6,295 nt of DNA, from the NCBI GenBank assembly GCA_028287665.1, contig JAQBPF010000391.1, forward strand, positions 1 through 6,295. The letters are read 5' to 3'. Under the pieces are notes generated by a model. The model was not told where the DNA came from, did not search any database, and saw only the letters and a list, made by a program, of their open reading frames with translations. Below, piece by piece: positions 1-5,783 of this stretch. A program made the position numbers and the translations under genes. This stretch comes from Deinococcus sp. Lineage in GTDB: Bacteria > Deinococcota > Deinococci > Deinococcales > Deinococcaceae. The first letter of the stretch is position 1; every line of letters starts with the position of its first letter.

Positions 1-690
1 ACGGCCATCAACCGCCTGTTGGTCAGAATCGATGCGGGTCAGGCCCGCGAAAAGCAGTTGCTGGGCCAGATCGTGCATGAGTTGGGCGCACCCCTGACCG
101 TCTTGCGGGCCAGCCTCGCCCGCGCAGGCGAGCGCACCGGAGACGCCGAAGTGCAGCGGGCCGCGCTGGTGGCCGATGAACTCACCTTTACCACGCAGGA
201 TTTGATGCAGTTGGCACGCGGTCAACTGGAGCTGAAACTGGCCTGGCACTTCATTCCCTCACGCACGTTGCAGGGCCGCCTGGATCGTCTGGTTCCCGGC
301 ACCATATTCGATGGAGACTGGACGGGCAATCTGCTGTGCGACCCTGACCGTCTGACGCAGGCCATTCGCAACCTGCTTGCCAATGGCCGCCGCGCCGCTG
401 GCCCCGATGGGCGCGTGGTCATTACCCTCACCGAAACGCCCGAAGTCATTACCTTCCGTGTGTGCGACACCGGCCCCGGCCTGCCTGCCGACTTGGGAGA
501 CCGGATTTTCGAGCCGTTTATCAGCGGCAGCGGCAGCAGCGGCCTTGGCCTCAGCGTCAGCCGTCAGATTGCGCTGATGCACGGCGGTACCCTGACGGCC
601 AGCACGCAGCCCACCAGCGGCGCAGAATTTGTGCTGACCATTCCAGGGGCGGCGCTGGGCGACGACGAGGATGAGGTGGGGGAGGGCTAG
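1..690 (+). CDS. Sensor histidine kinase, C-terminal catalytic part (5' end outside the window)
   Basis: This is the cytoplasmic kinase core of a two-component sensor, which autophosphorylates a His and passes the phosphate to a response regulator. The frame is open from base 1, so the sensing and membrane parts lie to the left. Counting from Leu at 19 as residue 1, the H-box is VHELGAPLT with phospho-acceptor His20 (76-78). The N-box is around Asn118 and Asn122, the G1 box is DTGPGLP (150-156), the F-box is IFEPF (163-167) and the G2 box is GLGLS (175-179). The order and spacing are those of HisKA plus HATPase_c. The residues before the H-box (NRLL, then AREKQLL) resemble the end of a HAMP linker. 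The H-box has Gly-Ala where most HisKA kinases have Arg-Thr, so the Thr/Asn four residues after His, needed for phosphatase activity in this family, is Ala. The C-terminus is a short acidic tail (DDEDEVGEG). The class is secure; the signal and the partner regulator cannot be seen. Confidence 0.93.
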   Translation, partial: TAINRLLVRIDAGQAREKQLLGQIVHELGAPLTVLRASLARAGERTGDAEVQRAALVADELTFTTQDLMQLARGQLELKLAWHFIPSRTLQGRLDRLVPGTIFDGDWTGNLLCDPDRLTQAIRNLLANGRRAAGPDGRVVITLTETPEVITFRVCDTGPGLPADLGDRIFEPFISGSGSSGLGLSVSRQIALMHGGTLTASTQPTSGAEFVLTIPGAALGDDEDEVGEG

Positions 691-704
691 AAACTTCGGC
701 TTTC
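690..704 (+). terminator. Small UUCG-tetraloop hairpin just after the kinase stop
   Basis: The RNA would form GAAAC-UUCG-G(C)UUUC, a 5-bp stem with one bulged C closed by the very stable cUUCGg tetraloop. It begins on the last base of the TAG stop. It is short, mostly A-U, and not followed by a U-run, so it may be a weak terminator or a 3'-end stabiliser rather than a true intrinsic terminator. Confidence 0.25.
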
Positions 705-819
705 GCAGGTGATCGAATCGGGGTACGGAGCCTATCCCACCTTAGATTCCCCCACTACCAGCCCCCATCTCCAGACTTGCACCGCTGCTGAGCAGAGGGG
801 TCCGGGGCGGTGCCCTCAG

Positions 820-888
820 CAGGACGACTCTTGCCGCGTCTTGACTTGGCGCACCCTCTCTTGTGAAGCGGGATGGTCCGTCGTCCTG
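820..888. repeat. 9-bp perfect inverted repeat with 51-nt spacer
   Basis: CAGGACGAC at 820-828 is the exact reverse complement of GTCGTCCTG at 880-888. The spacer contains a smaller GCGU/GCGC pairing (836-839 with 849-852). The left arm shares two bases with the preceding TGCTGAG/CTCAGCA stem, so the two stems would stack or compete. Function unknown. Confidence 0.4.
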
Positions 889-910
889 GGCAGGGAATGG
901 AGAGGGAACG

Positions 911-954
911 ATCTGGGCTGGTGGCGGGCTTTTCCCTGGCCTGGACCCCCAGAT
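911..954. terminator. Two-tier hairpin between convergent genes, candidate bidirectional terminator
   Basis: ATCTGGG (911-917) pairs perfectly with CCCAGAT (948-954). The loop can pair further: GGC (923-925) with GCC (939-941) and GGG (926-928) with CCC (934-936), leaving CTTTT as the apical loop. It lies 47 nt past the LD-carboxypeptidase stop. No T-run follows on either strand, so function as an intrinsic terminator is uncertain. Confidence 0.35.
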
Positions 955-1000
955 TCTCGGCCCTTCAATGCATCAGCCTCAGTCCACCCTTGCTCCCACC

Positions 1001-2062
1001 TCATCCCCAAACGGTCACCCGCCCCGCCGCCGGATCAAGCCTGACTCTTGCCCCGATGGGAAGCGTCAGTTGAGGACTGGTATGACCAAAATCCACGTTG
1101 GCGACCACCGGCAGATCGGCGCGGCCTGCTTCGTTCAGTACGCGGCGGACCCAGCGGTACAGGCTGGTGGTCATGTCGGGTGTGTAGTCGCGGGGGCGGG
1201 CCAGGATCAGGCCAGCGGCCCCGGCCAGGATGCCCTGTGCGGCAAAATTCCGGAGCCAGTAGCCCACCTGCGCGGGCGGCGGCACATCGTTGCTGGTCTC
1301 TAAAGCCAGCACTGCGCCGCGCCACAGATCGGGGGTGGGCCAGCCGGGGGTGCCGTTCAGCATGTCCAGCACCTCCAGGCAGCCGCCCAGCAGGTGTACT
1401 TCGGCGGGCGCGTGGCCCTGCAACCATTCCCAGCCGTCACCGGGCAAAAAGGGGCGGCGAACGTGCTGCGCGGCCTCGCCTCCGCTGTCTGCTGCGGCCC
1501 AGTCCTCTCCCGCCTGCGTCCACTCGGGCGCGGGCGTCAGGTCAAAGGGTTCATCCAGCACCAGTGCCCGCCGCAGGCCTTCCAGCGTAAAGGGGTGAAG
1601 GCCACCGTTTTCGGCCAGATCGGTCAGGAGGGCAGGCCCGTGGTAGGCCATGACCCCCGCCCGCGCAAATTGGATCAGCGTCACCGTGGAATCGCTGTAG
1701 CCCAGAAACACCTTTGGGTGAGCGCGAATCAGATCGGGCTTCAGATGGGGCAACAGGCGAACGCTGTCGTCACCGCCAATAATGCTGACCATGCCGTGAA
1801 TCTCGGGATTCTGAAGTGCCCAGTGCAGATCGTCGGCGCGGGCCTGCGGGTGGGCGTCCAGATATTCGGCACCCCGCAGGGCATTCGGGGCAGGCACGAT
1901 CTCCCAGCCCAGATGCTCGGCCACCTGCCGCACGCCTGCCCGGTAGCGGCCCATCACCTCGGTCACAAAGCCGCTGGAGAGGCTCAGGGCGGCCACCCGC
2001 GATCCCGGCACCAGGCGGGGCGGGCGGAGGAATACGGGCGGACTGACTGGGATGCTGGACAT
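1001..2062 (-). CDS. MccF-like LD-carboxypeptidase, serine peptidase family S66
   Basis: The 353-residue product has the full S66 layout and resembles the MccF branch more than the murein LdcA branch. The oxyanion region IIGGDDS precedes RLLPHL. The nucleophile is Ser123 in LGYSDST. The strand GGCLEVLDML spans 226-235. The catalytic Glu255 sits in LALETS and His327 in DFGHTSPQ, giving a Ser-Glu-His triad. S66 enzymes cut LD-peptide bonds in murein recycling; MccF homologues cleave microcin C-type peptidyl or aminoacyl nucleotides. No signal peptide is seen, which fits a cytoplasmic enzyme. I chose the ATG at 2062 because the S66 fold starts soon after it (VPGSRVAALSLS) and a candidate -10 box lies 5 nt before it. 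A GTG at 2215 would add 51 low-complexity residues and run into the GNAT gene. It follows the GNAT gene by 74 nt, with a promoter of its own likely. The substrate is not decided by sequence. Confidence 0.92.
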   Translation of the reverse strand: MSSIPVSPPVFLRPPRLVPGSRVAALSLSSGFVTEVMGRYRAGVRQVAEHLGWEIVPAPNALRGAEYLDAHPQARADDLHWALQNPEIHGMVSIIGGDDSVRLLPHLKPDLIRAHPKVFLGYSDSTVTLIQFARAGVMAYHGPALLTDLAENGGLHPFTLEGLRRALVLDEPFDLTPAPEWTQAGEDWAAADSGGEAAQHVRRPFLPGDGWEWLQGHAPAEVHLLGGCLEVLDMLNGTPGWPTPDLWRGAVLALETSNDVPPPAQVGYWLRNFAAQGILAGAAGLILARPRDYTPDMTTSLYRWVRRVLNEAGRADLPVVANVDFGHTSPQLTLPIGARVRLDPAAGRVTVWG

Positions 2063-2073
2063 ACAGCACAGTA
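2063..2073 (-). promoter_or_regulatory. Candidate leaderless promoter of the LD-carboxypeptidase
   Basis: On the minus strand TACTGT (2073-2068) fits TANNNT and ends 5 nt before the ATG at 2062. No Shine-Dalgarno sequence lies upstream of that ATG. This is the Deinococcus leaderless layout, in which transcription starts at or near the A of the start codon. No clear -35 element is visible at 17 nt. Confidence 0.5.
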
Positions 2074-2079
2074 GCGGCT

Positions 2080-2117
2080 GCAGTGGGTCAGAGGGATCGG
2101 CCACCTGGCGCAGTGGG
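2080..2117. repeat. 8-bp direct repeat 30 bp apart upstream of the LD-carboxypeptidase
   Basis: GCAGTGGG occurs at 2080-2087 and at 2110-2117, exactly 30 bp apart, about three helical turns. The near copy is 7 bp upstream of the candidate -10 box and the far copy is in the usual activator zone. It could be a pair of regulator sites or chance in GC-rich DNA. Confidence 0.25.
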
Positions 2118-2136
2118 CTTTCAGCTGGGGCGCTGC

Positions 2137-2652
2137 CTACACCCACAGCAACAGGTGATGCTCGGCCAGCGTCCTGCCGTCTGCCCCCTGGACCGCGCCC
2201 GGCTGCGTGCCCCACACCGTAAACCCGTGCCGCTCGTACAAACGGCGGGCAGCGTGCTGGGTTTCAGTCACGCCCAGCAAGACCACGCTCACGCCTGCCC
2301 AGCTGCGAATCCGGGCCAATCCGGCTTCCAGCAAAGCTCCGCCTGCACCCCGTCCCCGTGCGGCAGGCAGCACCGACACCCCAAAGACATTGGCCCGGTG
2401 AGCCAGGTTGGGCCGCGATTCGTGGGCCACCGTCAGCAGTCCCACCAATTCGGGGCCCAGAAATGCACCAAACGTGACAGCCAGATCGGTCGGTGCCAGC
2501 CGTTCGGCCACATCGGCCAGGGGGCGGGCGGCAAACTCGGCGGCGGTGGTGATGAAGGCGGCAGGATCGTGTTCCAAGCTGGCCAGGCGCACGGCACGGT
2601 AGGCAGGCGCGTCGGCGGCGGTGAGGGCACGGACGCTCAGGGGCAAGGTCAT
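2137..2652 (-). CDS. GNAT-family N-acetyltransferase
   Basis: The 171-residue product has the GNAT acetyl-CoA fold and would move an acetyl group from acetyl-CoA to an amine. It starts with beta-strand 1 ([13 protein letters not shown], 6-18). The fourth strand VFGVSVLP is followed by the pyrophosphate-binding motif RGRGAG (99-104, pattern R-x-x-G-x-G). The later LYERHGF (138-144) is the usual helix 4 and turn before strand 6, and the strand EHHLLLWV ends the protein. The ATG at 2652 overlaps the TGA of the nitrilase gene (bases 2649-2652 read ATGA on the minus strand), which marks translational coupling and fixes the start; the same frame stays open upstream but only over low-complexity sequence. 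Substrate unknown: small molecule, protein N-terminus or antibiotic cannot be told apart by sequence. Confidence 0.92.
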   Translation of the reverse strand: MTLPLSVRALTAADAPAYRAVRLASLEHDPAAFITTAAEFAARPLADVAERLAPTDLAVTFGAFLGPELVGLLTVAHESRPNLAHRANVFGVSVLPAARGRGAGGALLEAGLARIRSWAGVSVVLLGVTETQHAARRLYERHGFTVWGTQPGAVQGADGRTLAEHHLLLWV

Positions 2653-3557
2653 GCGCCCGCCGCCACCTGATCCAGATTCAGCACTTCGGCGGGCGTCACT
2701 CTCTGCACGGCTGCCACACGGTCGCGCCAGTTCAGCACATGGCCGTCTAGCTGCACATGCCGGGTCAGGCTCAGGTCCAGATCGGCCACCAGCCAACCGG
2801 GTTTATTCCACTGGCCCTGGGCCAGCACGCCGTCTTCGGGAAGGCCATCATCGGCGGGTGTATAGACCCCGGTCATGCCCACGGCGTCCTCTACGGCATA
2901 GGTCCAGGCGGCGTCGGCAATCAGCGGGGCGTGTACGGCGTACACCTGATTTTCCAGGGCCCGCGCCATGCTGCCCACCCGCACCCGTGTATAGCCGCGC
3001 CTGGCCCCCGTAAACGACGGCACCAGCAGCACCTCTGCTCCGGCCTCGGCCAGCTGGCGAGACAGGCCCGGAAATTCGGAGTCGTAACAGATCACGATGC
3101 CGTAGCGGACGCCGCCCACCGCAAAAACGCGCACACCTGACCCCGGTGAAATGTGCCATTCCTCGGCCTCGAAGCGGGTCATCATCAATTTGTCCTGAAA
3201 ACTGAAGGTGCCGTCTGGCCCAAAAATATAGGCCCGGTTCACAAAGCCGTCCCCGTGCGCCACAGGCAGACTGCCCGCCACGATGCCGACGCCGTACTGC
3301 TGCGCCAGGCGGGTATGCAGGGCCAACACACCGGGCAAGAAGGCCTGAAGTGCCGGCCGCATGGCGGTCACATCGTGGTGAAGGGCGGTGGGCAGCAGCG
3401 CCACCAGTTCCAGCGCGGCGTATTCCGGAAACACCAGCATGCTGGCCCCAAGTCCCACGGCCTCCTCGACCCACGCCGAAATTTTGGCCTCGTAAGCTGC
3501 CCAATCGGGCAGGAAGTCAATTGGGTAGGCTGCTGCCGCCACACGAACCACTGTCAT
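2649..3557 (-). CDS. Carbon-nitrogen hydrolase (nitrilase superfamily amidohydrolase)
   Basis: The 302-residue product shows the Glu-Lys-Cys triad of the superfamily: Glu45 in VFPEYA, Lys123 in FQDKLMM, and nucleophile Cys157 in [10 protein letters not shown] further Glu pair (132-133) follows Lys123, as is common in the family. Such enzymes hydrolyse amides or carbamoyl groups in the cytosol; true nitrile hydrolysis is rare outside one branch. The sequence resembles the little-studied branch in which some members carry a fused GNAT (RimI-like) domain, and here a separate GNAT gene overlaps its end by ATGA. That kinship is from memory of the family and not proven. The ATG at 3557 lies 6 nt after a TANNNT box on the minus strand (TAGACT) with no Shine-Dalgarno sequence, so the mRNA is probably leaderless. 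The specific substrate is unknown. Confidence 0.92.
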   Translation of the reverse strand: MTVVRVAAAAYPIDFLPDWAAYEAKISAWVEEAVGLGASMLVFPEYAALELVALLPTALHHDVTAMRPALQAFLPGVLALHTRLAQQYGVGIVAGSLPVAHGDGFVNRAYIFGPDGTFSFQDKLMMTRFEAEEWHISPGSGVRVFAVGGVRYGIVICYDSEFPGLSRQLAEAGAEVLLVPSFTGARRGYTRVRVGSMARALENQVYAVHAPLIADAAWTYAVEDAVGMTGVYTPADDGLPEDGVLAQGQWNKPGWLVADLDLSLTRHVQLDGHVLNWRDRVAAVQRVTPAEVLNLDQVAAGA

Positions 3558-3569
3558 GGGGCAAGTCTA
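3558..3569 (-). promoter_or_regulatory. Candidate leaderless promoter of the nitrilase-GNAT pair
   Basis: TAGACT on the minus strand (3569-3564) fits TANNNT and ends 6 nt before the ATG at 3557. The upstream sequence on that strand has no purine-rich ribosome-binding site. No convincing -35 box was found. Confidence 0.5.
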
Positions 3570-3605
3570 AGCGCAGAAGACAGGAGGTGCGTGGGAAGTG
3601 GACCA

Positions 3606-3648
3606 GGGCGCAGCCTTCAACCGAAAGGGCCTCTTTCGATCTGCGCCC
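3606..3648. promoter_or_regulatory. Nested inverted repeat in the divergent promoter region
   Basis: GGGCGCAG (3606-3613) is the exact reverse complement of CTGCGCCC (3641-3648). Inside it CGAAAG (3622-3627) pairs with CTTTCG (3633-3638), extended by a G-U pair around a three-base loop (GCC). The whole sits between the divergent genes and ends 12 nt before the metalloenzyme -10 box, covering where its -35 would be. It could be an operator, a cruciform, a terminator of readthrough, or part of a small repeat family. Confidence 0.45.
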
Positions 3649-3660
3649 CAGTTCAGCCTC

Positions 3661-3672
3661 TACACTCTCTCC
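3661..3672 (+). promoter_or_regulatory. Candidate leaderless promoter of the metalloenzyme gene
   Basis: TACACT (3661-3666) fits TANNNT and is followed by 6 nt and then the ATG at 3673, the same geometry as the other promoter candidates here. The six bases between (CTCTCC) contain no ribosome-binding site. Confidence 0.5.
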
Positions 3673-4554
3673 ATGACTGCCGCCCTGCTCTGGCTCGCCC
3701 TCGACGGGGTAGGACATCCCCTGGACGCGGTGGGGCCGGATTCCATCTGGGATCAGCCGTTGCCTGCGCTGCGGCCCCTGATCGATGCGGGGCAGGCGCT
3801 CGATACGACGCTGGGCGTGCCGGGGTTGCCGCAATCGGGCACGGGGCAGGCCTGCTGGCTGACTGGACTGGACGCGGTGCGCGTGATGGGTGAGCATTTT
3901 GGGCCGCATCCGGGGCCGACGTTGCAGAGGCTGCTGCGTGAATCGGCCCTTCCGGTGCGTCTGGCGCAGGCGGGAGCACGGGTGACGCTGGCCAACCACT
4001 ATCCACCGCCCTATTTCGAGGCGCAGGCGCGGCGGCCCCGGATGGGCTGTTTTCCGTTCTCGTTTCTGGCCGCTGGAAGTCCCCTCAATCCCCCCGGTGT
4101 GCCCCCTGTGCCCGCCACCCTGGGCCTCAGTTACGCCGAACCGTGGCAGCCGGTGCGCCCACTGGACGAGATTTCGCGCCTCGGCGAGAGCCTGGCAGCC
4201 AGCGCCCAAACCCATGACCTGTTGGCGGCAGACCTGTGGTTCAGTGACCATCTGGGCCATCTGGGCAGTCTGCCTACCCGCCCAATGGTGGCAGCGGCGG
4301 CGCGGGCCTATCTGGCACGGGTGGATGCGCTACTGGCTGGAGCCCTTCAGGCTGGGGCGCGGGTGCTGCTGACCTCCGATCATGGCAACGCCGAAAACCT
4401 GACCGTGAAGGCCCATACGCTGGCCCGTGTGCCCTTCGCCGCCGCGAACCTCAGCCTCAACAGCGCGGCCAATGTGGTGGAAGGTGGCCGCGCACTGGCC
4501 GACTGGTTCGGTTTGACGGTGCGGACGCCCCCAGCCGAGATCAGGTTCAGCTAA
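3673..4554 (+). CDS. Short metalloenzyme of the alkaline phosphatase / iPGM superfamily
   Basis: The 293-residue product has the two-metal centre of the alkaline phosphatase / cofactor-independent phosphoglycerate mutase superfamily. Visible ligands are Asp11 in LALDGVG, the likely nucleophile Ser55 in [13 protein letters not shown] (192-196, iPGM motif D-x-x-G-H), DHGNAE (236-241) and His248 in AHTLARVPF. True iPGM is about 510 residues with a large phosphotransferase domain inserted; this protein is far too short for that and has only a small insert (about 85-190), so I do not call it phosphoglycerate mutase. A hydrolase or mutase on a phosphorylated or sulfated small molecule is possible. 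I chose the ATG at 3673 because the first beta-strand starts there and a -10 box lies 6 nt before. A GTG at 3598, with AGGAGG at 3582-3587, would add 25 unmatched residues. It converges on trpF across a DnaA-box cluster. Confidence 0.88.
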   Translation: MTAALLWLALDGVGHPLDAVGPDSIWDQPLPALRPLIDAGQALDTTLGVPGLPQSGTGQACWLTGLDAVRVMGEHFGPHPGPTLQRLLRESALPVRLAQAGARVTLANHYPPPYFEAQARRPRMGCFPFSFLAAGSPLNPPGVPPVPATLGLSYAEPWQPVRPLDEISRLGESLAASAQTHDLLAADLWFSDHLGHLGSLPTRPMVAAAARAYLARVDALLAGALQAGARVLLTSDHGNAENLTVKAHTLARVPFAAANLSLNSAANVVEGGRALADWFGLTVRTPPAEIRFS

Positions 4555-4612
4555 ACCCAAAAGTTATCCACAATTTTATCCACAGGGCTTGTGGACAATC
4601 TATGGATAGGGA

Positions 4613-4647
4613 AGCCAATCGCCCTTGCTAAACAGGGGGTTTTGGCT
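4613..4647 (+). terminator. Hairpin inside the DnaA-box gap, candidate terminator of the metalloenzyme gene
   Basis: AGCCAA (4613-4618) pairs with TTGGCT (4642-4647), and CCCT (4622-4625) with AGGG (4634-4637). Read rightward, the inner hairpin is followed by GG and then TTTT, a weak intrinsic-terminator layout 70-85 nt past the metalloenzyme stop. It also separates the two DnaA-box groups. Confidence 0.4.
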
Positions 4648-4663
4648 GTCTGGAACGAAAGAA

Positions 4664-4689
4664 ATAGGGCTTTTCGAAAGGGCTTTGCA
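4664..4689. repeat. 13-bp tandem repeat between the DnaA-box groups
   Basis: Two adjacent 13-bp units (4664-4676 and 4677-4689) share 10 of 13 bases, with a common core AGGGCTTT. They lie between the left and right DnaA-box groups. Repeated 13-mers beside DnaA boxes recall the unwinding elements of some origins, but these are not strongly A+T rich, so the parallel is weak. Confidence 0.4.
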
Positions 4690-4698
4690 AGGTCAGAA

Positions 4699-5379
<681 letters not shown>

Positions 5380-5383
<4 letters not shown>

Positions 5384-5631
5384 TCGGCCTGCTGACCCTG
5401 TTGCGCCTCCAGCACGGCCACCCGGTCCTCCAGCGTGCGGGTGCGGCGGATCAGGGCCAGCAGCAGCAGGGCGTAATGGTCATACAGTTTTGGGCGTTCC
5501 ATGCGTGCCTCGCCCGACATCCAGTCGCCCAGCAGCCGCTCGGCCTGTGCCAGCACTTCATCGTCGGGCACATCCCGGTAATTGCGCGAGCCCAGGATTT
5601 CGCGGGCAAAGTTCAGTTCATGGTCGGGCAT
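5380..5631 (-). CDS. Unrecognised 83-residue helical protein upstream of trpF
   Basis: I do not recognise a family. The product is charged and probably mostly helical: an acidic stretch [17 protein letters not shown] (21-37), a basic-aromatic stretch around KLYDHY (48-53), a short hydrophobic run ALLLLAL (54-60), and a C-terminal heptad pattern (Leu60, Leu67, Val71, Leu74) that could form a short coiled coil for self-association. There is no signal peptide and the hydrophobic run is too short to span a membrane. The start at 5631 is preferred because the same frame upstream gives unlike sequence and an AT-rich -10-like box lies 6 nt before it. Its TGA overlaps the trpF ATG, so it and trpF are expressed together. 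A real gene is likely from the overlap and its protein-like composition; function unknown. Confidence 0.75.
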
Positions 5632-5643
5632 AGGCCCATTTTG
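5632..5643 (-). promoter_or_regulatory. Weak candidate -10 box for the 83-residue gene and trpF
   Basis: CAAAAT on the minus strand (5643-5638) matches TATAAT at four of six bases and ends 6 nt before the ATG at 5631, the same geometry as the other leaderless candidates. It lacks the first T. A TATCCC at 5650-5645 is an alternative. No -35 box or Shine-Dalgarno sequence is evident. Confidence 0.3.
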
Positions 5644-5719
5644 CGGGATAGCGGGCGGGAAAAAGTGGAGGGTGAAGGGCCATCTGGCAGCCACGGATCT
5701 GAGGGTCAAGGGTGGAAGG

Positions 5720-5749
5720 GCCTTAGGAAAGGCAACCGCTGGCGCTTGC
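5720..5749 (-). terminator. Adjacent small hairpins after cobT, candidate terminator
   Basis: Reading leftward from cobT, GCAAGC...GGTTGC (5749-5732, with a mismatch) is followed by the perfect 5-bp stem GCCTT/AAGGC with a four-base loop (5733-5720); the two share bases and would compete. Pyrimidine-rich CCTTCC follows. They lie 35-64 nt past the cobT stop, in the 152-nt gap before the 83-residue gene. Weak, since there is no true U-run. Confidence 0.3.
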
Positions 5750-5783
5750 TCCCCCGCTCCTGTTGGTCAGTCCTCAGCCCCCC

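Larger units (their letters stand above)
691..1000. other. Gene-free gap between convergent genes, rich in inverted repeats
   Basis: These 310 nt separate the kinase stop from the stop of the leftward LD-carboxypeptidase. Open frames here give proteins of no recognisable family with biased Pro/Ser/Arg/Gly content, and I call no gene. The gap holds a 7-bp inverted repeat TGCTGAG/CTCAGCA (786-792 with 815-821), a 9-bp perfect inverted repeat CAGGACGAC/GTCGTCCTG (820-828 with 880-888), and a hairpin at 911-954. It could be a double terminator region, a remnant of a small noncoding repeat of the kind described in Deinococcus, or a structured RNA. I do not recognise a known RNA family; RNase P, SRP RNA and tmRNA signatures are absent. 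Confidence 0.5.

Noticed and set aside
709..1044. Rightward open frame of 111 codons in the gap after the kinase
   Set aside because: Composition rich in Pro, Ser, Trp and Cys with no domain; no start signal; it runs into the 3' end of the opposite gene.
1394..2074. Long rightward open frame (226 codons) opposite the LD-carboxypeptidase
   Set aside because: Antisense shadow in GC-rich DNA; the leftward frame has a complete S66 catalytic triad, this one has no motif.
2063..2215. Upstream GTG start for the LD-carboxypeptidase at 2215
   Set aside because: Would overlap the GNAT gene by about 79 nt and add a low-complexity Gly/Ala/Pro/Arg N-terminus not seen in the family.
2083..2670. Rightward open frame (195 codons) opposite the GNAT gene
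   Set aside because: Antisense shadow with low-complexity Gln/Gly/His/Arg content; the GNAT frame has clear motifs.
2653..2796. Longer GNAT start at 2796
   Set aside because: Adds 48 low-complexity residues over the nitrilase 3' end; the ATGA overlap start at 2652 fits the fold.
3558..3672. Deinococcus radiation/desiccation response motif in the divergent region
   Set aside because: The inverted repeat found here is GC-rich and nested, unlike the TTATGTCATTGACATAA-type palindrome.
3153..3893. Rightward open frame (246 codons) spanning the nitrilase start and metalloenzyme start
   Set aside because: Crosses two well-supported gene starts and both promoters; no domain recognised.
3517..4260. 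Leftward open frame (247 codons) opposite the metalloenzyme
   Set aside because: Antisense shadow; biased Arg/Gln/Pro composition.
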